49,619 nt of DNA from Bacilli bacterium. GTDB lineage: Bacteria; Bacillota; Bacilli; Bacillales; Amphibacillaceae. The stretch covers positions 1-49,619 of the forward strand of contig DUPD01000097.1 of assembly GCA_012838505.1 (NCBI GenBank), in the 5' to 3' direction. How positions within the stretch are numbered: the first letter of the stretch is position 1; the number at the start of each line of letters is the position of its first letter. This document shows, one piece after another, positions 33,851 to 42,883 of this stretch. The translations under genes were made by a program, and so were the position numbers. The notes beneath the pieces were generated by a model. The model was not told the origin of the DNA and did not search any database. It worked only from the letters and a program-made list of their open reading frames with translations.

Positions 33851-35299
33851 CTATACCAATCTCACCGTATCTCTTAATCCCGGTGAAACGGTCGGGTTTT
33901 TCTTGAGGTACTCTTTCAATGCATCGATCACATGTAAATCTAGATTTTTTCGATTGGTTCCATACTTCTTAGGAACTCCCTGAACCGTCACAAATGAGAC
34001 AAAATAAATTTTCTCATCATCAACTAACTGATCACCAATAAATAAGCTTTGGATCCGTGTCCCAGTTGGATTCTCAACCTTAACGTACACCTTTAGTCCA
34101 AGACAACGCTTCAGATAGCCACCCATTTGATTGTAAGGATCACTGGCAAATGTGTTCTCTAAGTTTTCTTCTAACATCGCAACAATTTCAGCGCCACGCA
34201 TTTCAACAGTCGAAACAGGCGGGTTGGTCGGGATCATATTCCACAAATCATTGACCGTAATCTCACCTTCAACCACCGGAGCACCATAACGCCAGCCATT
34301 TGAAAATGCAAGTTCAGCACCTGTTGCATCAAGCAATGCTTCTAACAACAAATTATCCATCGTCGTTTCAAGTTGATAGTAGCGATTTAAAGCAACCTCA
34401 GTCTGCCCGACAACCTCTTCAAGCATTGCACGATCCGGACTCATCACTGCATTCACAAGCTTGTCTACCTCTGGATCTGGCACTAATTCTTCCGTTACCT
34501 CAATTAATTGATGGGCAAAACTTTGAATTTTTCCGTCTGAAAACTCAACATCCAATCGCCCGATAAAAGAGCCATGACAACCGGACTGAATCAAAATCGT
34601 ATCATTGATGATCACAGGTTTTTCAAGTCGATTATGGGTATGACCACTTAGCAAAATATCAATTCCATCAACCTCACGAACAAGTTTTGCCTCCTGTGGG
34701 AAACCAAAATGAGACAGCACAACGACTAAATCAACCTTTTTCTCTTCACGCAATTCAGCGATAATACCTGGAAGTTCCTCATTACCCAAAGTAAAATAAA
34801 GCCCCGTCGCAAAGTGTGGTGGCATCGTCTTATCAACAATATGTTCAGCAATCCCAATCACACCAATCCGTAAACCAGCTCGCTCAATCACACGATGCGA
34901 AGGAAAAACACGTTCATCCGTCTGCTGATCATAAATATTCGCAGCCAACATCGGATAGTTAAGCATCGACACAAGCTTGTTCAGCTGTTCTGGCCCATAA
35001 GCAAACTCCCAATGCCCCGTCATCCCATCAAAGCCCAGACGATTCAGAATCGGCACAAGCGCCTCGCCTTTAGACGCCACCGCAGGATACGTTCCATGAA
35101 GCGTATCACCATTATCTAAAGCAAGCACACCACCAGGATTCTCCTCGCGAGCCTGATTAAAAATCGTCGCAATCCGAGCATAGCCTCCGACATGACGATA
35201 CGTCTCAACCCCCTGTTCAATAAACACTTCAGGATGCAACTCCAAGTAAGCATGACTATCATTCATCTGTAAAATCGTTAACCGCTTCGACTGCTCCAT
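33851..35299 (-). CDS. bifunctional UDP-sugar hydrolase/5'-nucleotidase-like metallophosphoesterase, SoxB-like variant
   Basis: The protein has 482 residues from the ATG behind GAGGGGTGTCGTA. There is no signal peptide, so it is cytoplasmic, unlike UshA. Metallophosphoesterase motifs follow in order: QMNDSHAYL (D-x-H), ALDNGDTLHG, GHWEFAYG, VVLSHFG and LLSGHTHNR. The third motif normally reads GNHE; GHWEF is the form I associate with the SoxB-like branch, so the metal and catalytic chemistry may differ. From about residue 290 comes the 5'-nucleotidase C-terminal domain (ALLDATGAELAFSNGWRYGA). The substrate is unknown; nucleotides, UDP-sugars or a sulfur ester are possible. Confidence 0.85.
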   Translation of the reverse strand: MEQSKRLTILQMNDSHAYLELHPEVFIEQGVETYRHVGGYARIATIFNQAREENPGGVLALDNGDTLHGTYPAVASKGEALVPILNRLGFDGMTGHWEFAYGPEQLNKLVSMLNYPMLAANIYDQQTDERVFPSHRVIERAGLRIGVIGIAEHIVDKTMPPHFATGLYFTLGNEELPGIIAELREEKKVDLVVVLSHFGFPQEAKLVREVDGIDILLSGHTHNRLEKPVIINDTILIQSGCHGSFIGRLDVEFSDGKIQSFAHQLIEVTEELVPDPEVDKLVNAVMSPDRAMLEEVVGQTEVALNRYYQLETTMDNLLLEALLDATGAELAFSNGWRYGAPVVEGEITVNDLWNMIPTNPPVSTVEMRGAEIVAMLEENLENTFASDPYNQMGGYLKRCLGLKVYVKVENPTGTRIQSLFIGDQLVDDEKIYFVSFVTVQGVPKKYGTNRKNLDLHVIDALKEYLKKNPTVSPGLRDTVRLV

Positions 35300-35496
35300 T
35301 ACGACACCCCTCGATGATTTTTTCATAATACCCTCTAGCAGAGATCAAATACAATACTCAGATCTAATATATCAAGCTTTCATGAAAATTTGACGAAAAT
35401 AGAACTCGCAATCTTCATTGGCTATTTTTTTCTGAAAAACTCTCTTGCCATTCTGGTATAGTACAACTAACAACAAAATTAATCGAGGTGAGGACC

Positions 35497-35631
35497 ATGT
35501 CGGATCAAAAAAGCGAGCAACAACAAGTCGATGCTTCAACCGCAGAAGAGAGAATTCAAGAAGCCATCGATTTGCCATATGCTATAATTTACTTGAATAA
35601 CGCAACACCAATATATCAAGAGTTAGGGTAG
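35497..35631 (+). CDS. small ORF of 44 codons
   Basis: It starts at an ATG with GAGGTGAGGACC before it and an extended -10-like TGGTATAGT about 30 bases further up. The product, MSDQKSEQQQVDASTAEERI and then QEAIDLPYAIIYLNNATPIYQELG, is acidic at the start and has no membrane segment. I recognise no family. The good ribosome binding site and promoter-like box support expression, but it could be a truncated gene. Confidence 0.5.
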   Translation: MSDQKSEQQQVDASTAEERIQEAIDLPYAIIYLNNATPIYQELG

Positions 35632-35639
35632 AGATTTAG

Positions 35640-35757
35640 CTCTATGACCCTACACCAACCTGCAAATATGTAAGGTGGTCCAGCTAAAATATCGATAAGG
35701 AGGTGCAATAATCACGATGACTAAACTTCTTATCTTTTGATGGGAAGTTTTTTTGCT
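35640..35757 (+). promoter_or_regulatory. leader with short peptide and hairpin before the 109-residue ORF
   Basis: ACCAACCT can pair with AGGTGGT near 35651-35682. AAGGAGGTG then precedes an ATG (35717) that encodes only MTKLLIF and a stop. That mini-frame lies across AAACTTC / GAAGTTTTTTT (35723-35756), an intrinsic terminator just before the next gene. The layout resembles a translation-coupled attenuator, or the leftover of a small gene. Confidence 0.4.
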
Positions 35758-35785
35758 TTTTAAAATAAATTTAGGAGGTGAAAAC

Positions 35786-36115
35786 ATGAATACGAGTGGA
35801 TATATTAGAGGCTATATGGCAAAAAACATGAGTGCTGAGAAATTTATGAATGTCGTTTTTAATGCCTTAAGCAGAGAGTTTGAAGAAGAAGAGCTTACAC
35901 TAGAGATCACAAACGATGATTTCCAAATTACAATGGGTGATTATCAGACTGTTTTAGATAAGGCATTTGTTGAGGAACACCAAAGTCCTTATGGAATTGA
36001 TCGCTATATTCTAAAGGAATTTGAGAAACAGGGATTTCATTTAGATATTAACAGAAGTCAGTATGTTCAGTATTGTTTTGGCATTCATCATGGTGCAACG
36101 GTAAGTGATTTATAA
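35786..36115 (+). CDS. unknown 109-residue protein
   Basis: The start is the ATG after TTTAGGAGGTGAAAAC; a frame-extending ATG further up lacks a site. The protein is mixed alpha/beta, soluble and acidic in the middle (SREFEEEELTLEITNDDFQI), with YGIDRYILKEFEKQGFHLDI towards the end. No Cys pairs, nucleotide motifs or membrane helices are seen, and I do not recognise the family. The strong ribosome binding site makes it a real gene. It is convergent with the large helicase gene and ends at a shared terminator. Confidence 0.65.
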   Translation: MNTSGYIRGYMAKNMSAEKFMNVVFNALSREFEEEELTLEITNDDFQITMGDYQTVLDKAFVEEHQSPYGIDRYILKEFEKQGFHLDINRSQYVQYCFGIHHGATVSDL

Positions 36116-36177
36116 ACTAAGACACGATCAACGACATATTCAGCATGAGAAAGAATGAATAACCAAACACCAAAAAA

Positions 36178-36214
36178 CAAGGCAGTACCTGTGTAAAAAC
36201 AAGTGCTGCCTTTC
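36178..36214. terminator. bidirectional terminator
   Basis: AAGGCAG(T)AC(C)TGT pairs with ACA(A)GTGCTGCCTT, lying between convergent genes. Confidence 0.8.
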
Positions 36215-36281
36215 AAAATAAGTACTTATCCCAAGCGGATTATAGCGAATATAGAAATTACAATAATATCAACGATTCAAT

Positions 36282-38708
36282 TTACTTCTTCAATACACCG
36301 ATCACTTTACCATTGATCATGATATCCTCTGGACTCATCTGAATCGGCTCATATTTAGTATTTTTAGAGATTAACAAAATATCATTCCCCATAAACATAA
36401 CTTCCTTCATCGTGGCCTCTTCTCCAATCAACACAATTGAAATATCGCCATTCTCAACTGTTTCTTGACGATGAACAATGACAATATCACCAATATCAAT
36501 ACCGGCGTTAATCATGCTATCTCCTGTTACTCTTAATGCAAAGGTATCTTTCTGTTGAATGACCCAGCGATCTATAAGCGGAACCATTTCTTCATAGTTT
36601 TGAATAGCTGTTGTCGCTATACCAGCCGCGACATCACCAATCAGTGGGATCTTCACATCCACATTTGCATCTAGAGTCATGTTTGTTTCAGGATCGATCA
36701 CTTCGATATGCTGATGATCTTCTTTATCCTGAAGATAATGATATGTTTTATTATGACGGAAATCTCGATACTTTCTTGTCTGTTTTGTATCTGGCAAAAA
36801 TTGCGGTTGACATGGTGGCACATCACTCACAATCTCTTCATTTCGGTCGATAATCTTCAGCTCAATACCATCTGTAACAATACCATATCTGACTTCTTGA
36901 TCAGCCCTCATATATGACTTCAACTGTTCAAATGCAAGATCAATTCCACTTCCAAACGCCTTAACCTCTGCAAAAATATATGGCATGCGCTTGCCATTAA
37001 CCTCAATCGAAACAGCAATATCAACATAGCCTGTTTTAGAAAAGTGTTGGACTGGATATTCTAAAGTAATCATTTTCCTTGGATATCCAAACGTCTTTGT
37101 CAATTGGACTAGTAGCCACTGTCTCACAACTTCCTCTTTTGCATTTAAATCAACCAACTGATCTGTCAGTATGTACTCCTGAATCGAAATAGGTTGAAAT
37201 GGTCTAACTTTCGAGTCTCTCATCATGCGCAGAAAATCGTGGTTTAAATCCCTAATAAAAGGCGATCTGTTTTTAACAGAGGTCATATAAAGTAAATCAT
37301 TCGCTCTTGTCATGCCAACATACATCAATTTGCGCTCTTCACTGTAAATAGCCGCATCACTCGTTCCATACACATCATTTGGAATCACATCTTGATCTAA
37401 GTGAACCAAGAAAACAACTTTAAATTCAAGCCCCTTAATCGAATGCATTGTAACCAGCTTGACAGAGTCCGTTTCGAATTTTGAACCCTTCCCGCTTAAA
37501 ACTTCACACGCAATTCCTTCCTTGTTTAACGTTGTTGCAACACTATCGATCAAACGACGCTCTTTTGCGACGATACAAATATCCCTTAACTGATAATCAT
37601 TTTTCAGCGACTTAATTTCGTTAATTAAAAAATCAACATGTTGCTTATCATTTGGAAAGAATCGATAGATAGGCGCATGCCCATGACGATCAATTAAAGC
37701 AGGCTTCACAAAATCAATATTATTTTGTATCACTTCATCTGAATCAATCAAACTATAAGCAGCCTTTGATATTTCAGTCGTTGTTCGGTAATTTTTCGAT
37801 AGCGTTTTAGATCGCCCACTCATATCGTAGCCGATCGTCGTATACGGCCTACCCTTACCTAACCAGGACTGGGAGTAGATGCTCTGCGTATTATCAACAA
37901 CAAACATAATTGAAGAATATTTCTTCTCTTGATGCAAAAGCTTTAAAAACTTCAATTGAACCTTCGATAAATCCTGACTTTCATCGATGATAATATGAGT
38001 ATACTTTTTACGCGTAAATTGAGCTGCTTCTTTTAACGCTAATTGGTTCATCGTCTTAAAATCAACGCGACCCTCTTTGAGTAAAAGCTTATCATACAGC
38101 TCCATCAATTCATAAATGGCCTCTCTCGTCTTAGAATTTTTAAATAGTTTTTGCGGACCATTATCATTTTCATTCGCTCGTCCGATTCGATCGATCTCTT
38201 GATACACACCTAAATCAGGAATATCACAAGCCTTGATCCACTCAATCTCATCCAATAGAAAGCTACTATTCTTCGGCGAAAACAATTTAACATCGGCATA
38301 TTTTTCTTGTAATTGAAGAATCGCTCGTTGTAAGATCTTTCGTTGTAATGGCGCATGTGCAATTTGATAAGAAACATTATGCCGCCGTTGATAACTCATA
38401 AAATATGAATACATCATGCTATCAATATTCTTAATCTCTGTATCACTATTAGATTCAAAGAAGTTCTGCAGTAACCCTTCTTCCAAATCACTTTGACTCC
38501 CATATTGAAACTTAATATATTCTAGTAAGGTTTTATTAAATGTCACCAGCAGAACATTATCATCATCCTCAGGGCAATAATGATTCTTTAAAAAAGTAAT
38601 GCGTCTAATAGCAACAGTCGTTTTACCCGAACCAGCAACCCCTTTAATCAAAGAATGCCCAACAGGTTCTAATTCAATAATCTTCCTTTGCTCTACATTT
38701 AGTTTCAT
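36282..38708 (-). CDS. three-part protein: UvrD-type helicase, PD-(D/E)XK nuclease, LexA-like autoprotease
   Basis: This protein has 808 residues from the ATG behind GGAGGGGGTAAAAACA. Helicase part (1-500): GVAGSGKTT (about 23), IIIDESQDLS (about 237), SKNYRTTTEISK, VTMHSIKGLEF and YVGMTRA, a complete superfamily 1 set. Nuclease part (about 520-640): TGYVDIAV and IFAEVKA give the D...E-x-K site of the HsdR N-terminal/Cas4-like fold. Autoprotease part (about 680-808): IPLIGDVAAGIATT with the Ala-Gly cleavage site, VTGDSMINAG with the nucleophilic Ser, and ATMKEV with the Lys base, as in LexA and UmuD. No HTH is present, so it is not a repressor; DNA damage through RecA may trigger self-cleavage. 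Confidence 0.9.
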   Translation of the reverse strand: MKLNVEQRKIIELEPVGHSLIKGVAGSGKTTVAIRRITFLKNHYCPEDDDNVLLVTFNKTLLEYIKFQYGSQSDLEEGLLQNFFESNSDTEIKNIDSMMYSYFMSYQRRHNVSYQIAHAPLQRKILQRAILQLQEKYADVKLFSPKNSSFLLDEIEWIKACDIPDLGVYQEIDRIGRANENDNGPQKLFKNSKTREAIYELMELYDKLLLKEGRVDFKTMNQLALKEAAQFTRKKYTHIIIDESQDLSKVQLKFLKLLHQEKKYSSIMFVVDNTQSIYSQSWLGKGRPYTTIGYDMSGRSKTLSKNYRTTTEISKAAYSLIDSDEVIQNNIDFVKPALIDRHGHAPIYRFFPNDKQHVDFLINEIKSLKNDYQLRDICIVAKERRLIDSVATTLNKEGIACEVLSGKGSKFETDSVKLVTMHSIKGLEFKVVFLVHLDQDVIPNDVYGTSDAAIYSEERKLMYVGMTRANDLLYMTSVKNRSPFIRDLNHDFLRMMRDSKVRPFQPISIQEYILTDQLVDLNAKEEVVRQWLLVQLTKTFGYPRKMITLEYPVQHFSKTGYVDIAVSIEVNGKRMPYIFAEVKAFGSGIDLAFEQLKSYMRADQEVRYGIVTDGIELKIIDRNEEIVSDVPPCQPQFLPDTKQTRKYRDFRHNKTYHYLQDKEDHQHIEVIDPETNMTLDANVDVKIPLIGDVAAGIATTAIQNYEEMVPLIDRWVIQQKDTFALRVTGDSMINAGIDIGDIVIVHRQETVENGDISIVLIGEEATMKEVMFMGNDILLISKNTKYEPIQMSPEDIMINGKVIGVLKK

Positions 38709-38753
38709 TGTTTTTACCCCCTCCAAAGGACCATAATATAGTACATACTTGTC

Positions 38754-38790
38754 TATTCTTATCATAGCACTTTATAACTGTTATTTTAAC
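38754..38790 (-). promoter_or_regulatory. candidate promoter of the helicase-nuclease-protease gene
   Basis: On the minus strand TGCTATGAT is an extended -10 box with TTAAAA 17 bases upstream. No CGAAC-N4-GTTCG SOS box was found here, so direct LexA control is not supported. Confidence 0.4.
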
Positions 38791-38920
38791 TAATTATAGG
38801 GATTCTTTTCACTTATTGATGGGGTTTGTCGGTTTTTGAATAAATTTATTGAAACTAACCTGTATATTACTTGACTAATTTTTTATTTAAACAGTCCGTT
38901 TAATTTAGTTGGAAAGAAAA

Positions 38921-39079
38921 ATGAATGAAATGACATTTAAAAATGTATACGACTGGCCAAATACAAGCGAGGGTGATGAACAGTAATTTCTAGATATACC
39001 TTTTACATACTTACACACTAAATCGCCAAAGTTCAGCTCTCATGATATTGAAAAAGATTTGTCAGAAGTTTTTATCTAA
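38921..39079 (+). pseudogene. small ORF interrupted by an in-frame stop
   Basis: From an ATG at 38921 the frame reads MNEMTFKNVYDWPNTSEGDE, then Gln and TAA (38984). It continues in the same frame FLDIPFTYLHTKSPKFSSHD and ends at TAA 39079. The ribosome binding site (GGAAAG) is weak. It is the only rightward reading frame in the 38709-39203 gap and may be the damaged start of a lost gene. No family is recognised. Confidence 0.3.
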
Positions 39080-39203
39080 CTTTTAACGTTTATAGTTAGA
39101 CTCTTTCATTATGGAAATGCAAATTAGAATGAATCAACGTGTTATCGATGTTTCTACTAAAGCTTCTTGTTATATCCTTTCTCTAATTTCCATATAAAGC
39201 TAT

Positions 39204-39458
39204 CTATCTTCTCTCAGAGATCGAATGAACAATCATAAAATCACCAATTAAACTCGAAGTATATTGAAAATCACTTTTCTCACCCTTATAAAACTCTTTT
39301 ACATCTTTCCAAAACATAGACTCCGTAACATTTGTTTTTGAGTTTGCCAACCTTATATATCCATTAAATGCATTTCCAACGTGTATAGCATTATACCTTC
39401 TACTATTAACATTTACATAGTCTTCTACATAGGAATTAGTCTTATATTTATATTTCAT
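39204..39458 (-). CDS. hypothetical 84-residue protein
   Basis: The product starts MKYKYKTNSYVEDYVNVNSR and contains NAFNGYIRLANSKTN and WKDVKEFYKGEKSDFQYTSS. It is basic and soluble, with aromatic-rich strands. There is no clear ribosome binding site (only AATGAATC before the ATG). It lies in a low-complexity, AT-rich zone between two helicase genes and may be part of a larger decayed gene. No family recognised. Confidence 0.4.
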   Translation of the reverse strand: MKYKYKTNSYVEDYVNVNSRRYNAIHVGNAFNGYIRLANSKTNVTESMFWKDVKEFYKGEKSDFQYTSSLIGDFMIVHSISERR

Positions 39459-39527
39459 AATTGATTCATTTTTATGTCGTTCATAAAAAGTGTTTGATTT
39501 TAAAATATTTACAAAGAAAACTCTTAC

Positions 39528-39671
39528 TCAATTATTCCACTTTGTAAAATCTATAATAAAAAACCATCTGTAATCAAGATATTCTAATTCATAGACACCA
39601 AAATTATTCTGAATTTTTATTTGCTTAACCTTATCCCTATTTTTCAAGAACACATCATCTTCCCACAGCAT
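39528..39671 (-). CDS. small ORF of 47 codons, possibly a fragment
   Basis: The frame reads MLWEDDVFLKNRDKVKQIKI and ends DYRWFFIIDFTKWNN before TGA at 39528. The frame is open for a further dozen codons upstream of the ATG without a better start. No ribosome binding site is seen. It shares the aromatic/basic style of the 84-residue ORF downstream, so the two could be pieces of one lost gene. The rest of 39459-39927 holds no other recognisable gene. Confidence 0.3.
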   Translation of the reverse strand: MLWEDDVFLKNRDKVKQIKIQNNFGVYELEYLDYRWFFIIDFTKWNN

Positions 39672-39927
39672 TCTATCATGATTTAAAGCAGCTTTATTTT
39701 CTTCCCGCTAAAATAACCTTAATCTTTTGCAAGCTATTATGGTGGTATATGGAAAAACGTTATCAGAGTTAACTTTATTTAGCACATTCGCACCGCCTAA
39801 CTTTTCTTAGATTCCTATAAATTATATAATAAACAGCAAGAATTTAATCAGGTAAACTAAAAGTCATTCTTGTTTGGCATTGTTAGCCTCAAGTTTTCCT
39901 TTTCATCATCTACTACTTGAATGTTTG

Positions 39928-42801
39928 TCATATGGATTCACCTTCTTCAAAATCTTTGTTCTCATCAATTTCGCTACCAGATTGTCTTTCTCTCTTAATA
40001 TTTAAACGAGCACTTTCCAAATCAATAATTTTAGACTGGGTTTTTTTCATTTCTTTATCTTCAGTTTCCTCTATACCCTTTAGTTCTTCTTGTAAATGAG
40101 AACGATCCGCAAACTGATCAAACAAAGCTTGTTTGTTACCAAGCATATCCATCATCAGTTCATCTACACTATTCACGGTTAACAGGCGATAAACAAAAAC
40201 ATTATCTACTTGTCCCATTCGGTATGCTCTTGCAACAGCTTGACTTTCTAACGATGGTTTAATCTGAGGCTCACAAAAAATAATTGTGTTCGCAAATTGA
40301 ATATTCAACCCATATGCAGCTGTATTAATTTGGGCTACCAATACGTTTTTTGTTTTCGAATCACGAAATTCATCAATAATCTCTTGACGTTGCCCTATTG
40401 ATACATCTCCATGAATAGAGCCAACAACTACATTGCCTAGAGACTCTTCAACTGTTTTAATCACATCTCTGAAGAAGCTAAATACTATGATTTTATTACC
40501 ATTTTCAACAGCCTCATTAGCAAGTTCTAATAATCGGTTTATTTTGGGACTTTGAGCTGGACTACCCCCTGTCCAAGCTGCTCTACGCATTTTCATAAAT
40601 TGTCCATTAACAACAGCTTCTTTGTATTCTTCAAACTCTTCATCACCAAACTCTAACCACTCTTCAACTTGATTTAATGGAGGTAACTCAAGAGAAACAT
40701 CATTTTTAGTTCTTCGTAAATATACTGGTGCAATTTTTTTACGGTATTGATTTGCATTAATTCTCATTCGTGGATTACTAACATCTTGAGCAATAGCTGG
40801 AGCAAGAGGTTTGATTATTTGAGTCATTTCTTCAACTTTATTTTCTAGTGGAGTACCCGTTAAATAAAGGGCATACTTGCTCTTTCCAGTTAATTCTCTA
40901 ATTTCTTTAGTACGCCTTGCATTTGGATTTTTAACATAGTGTGCTTCATCAACTGTAATCATGTCAATTTCATCTATACGATCAAAATTTAATGCTGAAG
41001 CTGTACTATATGTGGTAATTGCTACACCACCAGTGTGTTGCCATTCATCTAGAATATAATCACGTTTAGGACCGTGTGCTCTATACACATTTAATTTAGA
41101 AAATTTATTCAGCTCCCTCTCCCAATTTGCCATGATACTTGCTGGACAAATAACTAAAAATTTGTTCTTGTTATCTTTACCTGTTAGATGAACCATAGTA
41201 GCGATCGAAATCAATGTCTTTCCTAGACCCATTTCATCACCTATTAGGACTTTTTTCTGAATAAGTAAATACTTCGCACCAAAGTCCTGCCAACTTCTTA
41301 GGGTTGCATTTAAACCATCCTCATTTAATTCAGTATTCTTTATTCTTTCAATAATCTCTTCAGATAATCCAGACCTTTTAATCGTATCCTCAACATTTGC
41401 TGATCCTATACCAAATTCTCTTTCTAAAATTGCATAATACTCTGCAGCATTAGCATTGAAATTCGACCATATTGATTCTTTCTTTAATTTCATAGCTACT
41501 TCTAACTTATTTGAGTACTCAACAACTGTGGAGGTATATCTGTTTACAAAATCATTTAATTTACGTTGTTTGTTTAAATGCTCTTCAAATAATACTTCAT
41601 TTTTGGCTAATTGCTGCATTGCCCACTCTGAGCGCACAAAAGTATTATCCAATAAAAAGTTGAATGGTAATTGATAATATTGTAATTTTATTTTATTGAT
41701 TTCTTTGTCTAACTCTTTGTGATTTACTTTTATGTATAATTTTTTTAATATCTCTGTCTGATTATTTGTTTTATTAGCTGGATCAAATTTTAAACCAATT
41801 GATTTTTCCACTTCACTCTTATAGTGTTCTAAAACTTCATAAAGAAGATTGTTAGTTTTGTGTCCAATTCCATCAATCATCATGAATGACCTGTATTGAT
41901 TCATTTCACTAACAGTACTTATTCCTTTTTGAGCTAGTAGGTGTAACCGAAGACTAGAATCAGGATACAATTTTCTAAATTCATCTATGCTAGTATCTTG
42001 AAGTTCATTATCTACTTGTTGTTTATTCACTTCACTTATTAATCTTTTAATATTGCTTACAGACTCATTGCTTTTCTGAAATACTACTTCAGCTTGTGTT
42101 TTAAATTCAACTAATTTCTCATACTTTTTTTCATTTTCTTCGAAATCTTCTTTGGATATTCTTGCTATACTTACACCGTGGACTTCTTTTAGTTTTTCAT
42201 AATAATTGTGCTTGTTTTCTTCAAAATCAACCCACAATTCATTTTCAGGCATGTTTAACAAGGGGTTGAATTGAAGTGATATGTCTATTTCAAGCTGATC
42301 AAATTCATTATTCAGTAACTTAACTCTTTCAATTGATTGAAGCAAATCTTGTTTTTTTCTTTCTCCGTAAAACTTCCAAGCTAAGTTCCAAAGTATATTT
42401 GTCCTCGGATACTTATTACGAGCAGATTGATATCTTGTTATTAATGATGTATCCTTTATTTTTTTCATTAGTTCTCCACAATTATGTTCCAAATATAATT
42501 CTTTTAAAATAGCTTTCTGGCTTTGTCTTGAACCTGGAGTCAAACGTATATCGGTTTGATTTATAATCTCTTTTACGTTCGCATTTCTCTCAGTCTCAGA
42601 TGTCAAGATCCAATGAATCTGTTCCTTTTCCTCATCTAATTCTGCTTTAGCAATTTCTTTTTTTACGTTATATAATTCCTTTTTTGCTTGTTCATTTATT
42701 TGTTTAACTTCTTTATGGGCTATGGACATTTTGCGATAAATGGTGTTACTCCTTTTAAATATTTTATTGATCTCTTCTCGATCGATATATTGAGTTTCCA
42801 T
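39928..42801 (-). CDS. SNF2-family helicase with long helical N-terminal region and HhH motif
   Basis: This protein has 957 residues. The ATG at 42801 has AGGA ten bases before it; a GTG three codons earlier is too close. Residues 1-500 are charged and largely helical or coiled-coil, with MIDGIGHKTNNLLYEVLEHY (about 305-324), a helix-hairpin-helix DNA-binding motif. The SNF2 engine follows: WQDFGAKYLLIQKKVLIGDE, MGLGKT (about 523), VDEAHYVKNP (about 613), LTGTPLENKVEE, then VFSFFRDVIKTVEESLG, NTAAYGLNIQ and QAVARAYRMGQ. Members remodel or translocate on double-stranded DNA. Neighbouring Mrr, MBL and HsdR genes suggest a defence role, as for ZorD or DrmD, though their partner proteins are absent. 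Confidence 0.88.
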   Translation of the reverse strand: METQYIDREEINKIFKRSNTIYRKMSIAHKEVKQINEQAKKELYNVKKEIAKAELDEEKEQIHWILTSETERNANVKEIINQTDIRLTPGSRQSQKAILKELYLEHNCGELMKKIKDTSLITRYQSARNKYPRTNILWNLAWKFYGERKKQDLLQSIERVKLLNNEFDQLEIDISLQFNPLLNMPENELWVDFEENKHNYYEKLKEVHGVSIARISKEDFEENEKKYEKLVEFKTQAEVVFQKSNESVSNIKRLISEVNKQQVDNELQDTSIDEFRKLYPDSSLRLHLLAQKGISTVSEMNQYRSFMMIDGIGHKTNNLLYEVLEHYKSEVEKSIGLKFDPANKTNNQTEILKKLYIKVNHKELDKEINKIKLQYYQLPFNFLLDNTFVRSEWAMQQLAKNEVLFEEHLNKQRKLNDFVNRYTSTVVEYSNKLEVAMKLKKESIWSNFNANAAEYYAILEREFGIGSANVEDTIKRSGLSEEIIERIKNTELNEDGLNATLRSWQDFGAKYLLIQKKVLIGDEMGLGKTLISIATMVHLTGKDNKNKFLVICPASIMANWERELNKFSKLNVYRAHGPKRDYILDEWQHTGGVAITTYSTASALNFDRIDEIDMITVDEAHYVKNPNARRTKEIRELTGKSKYALYLTGTPLENKVEEMTQIIKPLAPAIAQDVSNPRMRINANQYRKKIAPVYLRRTKNDVSLELPPLNQVEEWLEFGDEEFEEYKEAVVNGQFMKMRRAAWTGGSPAQSPKINRLLELANEAVENGNKIIVFSFFRDVIKTVEESLGNVVVGSIHGDVSIGQRQEIIDEFRDSKTKNVLVAQINTAAYGLNIQFANTIIFCEPQIKPSLESQAVARAYRMGQVDNVFVYRLLTVNSVDELMMDMLGNKQALFDQFADRSHLQEELKGIEETEDKEMKKTQSKIIDLESARLNIKRERQSGSEIDENKDFEEGESI

Positions 42802-42883
42802 ATAATTCACATCCTATTATAATTGAAATGAGCGTAAAAATAAGTAAAGGAAAGGTAATGTCTAGTATTACAGTGCATACATA

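Noticed and set aside
35372-35578. Leftward 68-codon frame
   Set aside because: The rightward 44-codon ORF in the same place has a promoter-like box and ribosome binding site; this one has neither.
38709-38830. LexA-type SOS box before the helicase-nuclease-protease gene
   Set aside because: No CGAAC-N4-GTTCG-like sequence is present; the weak symmetry around AAGTATGTACT is not convincing.
39917-40099. Rightward frame over the end of the SNF2 gene
   Set aside because: It is antisense shadow of the charged C-terminal tail of the helicase.
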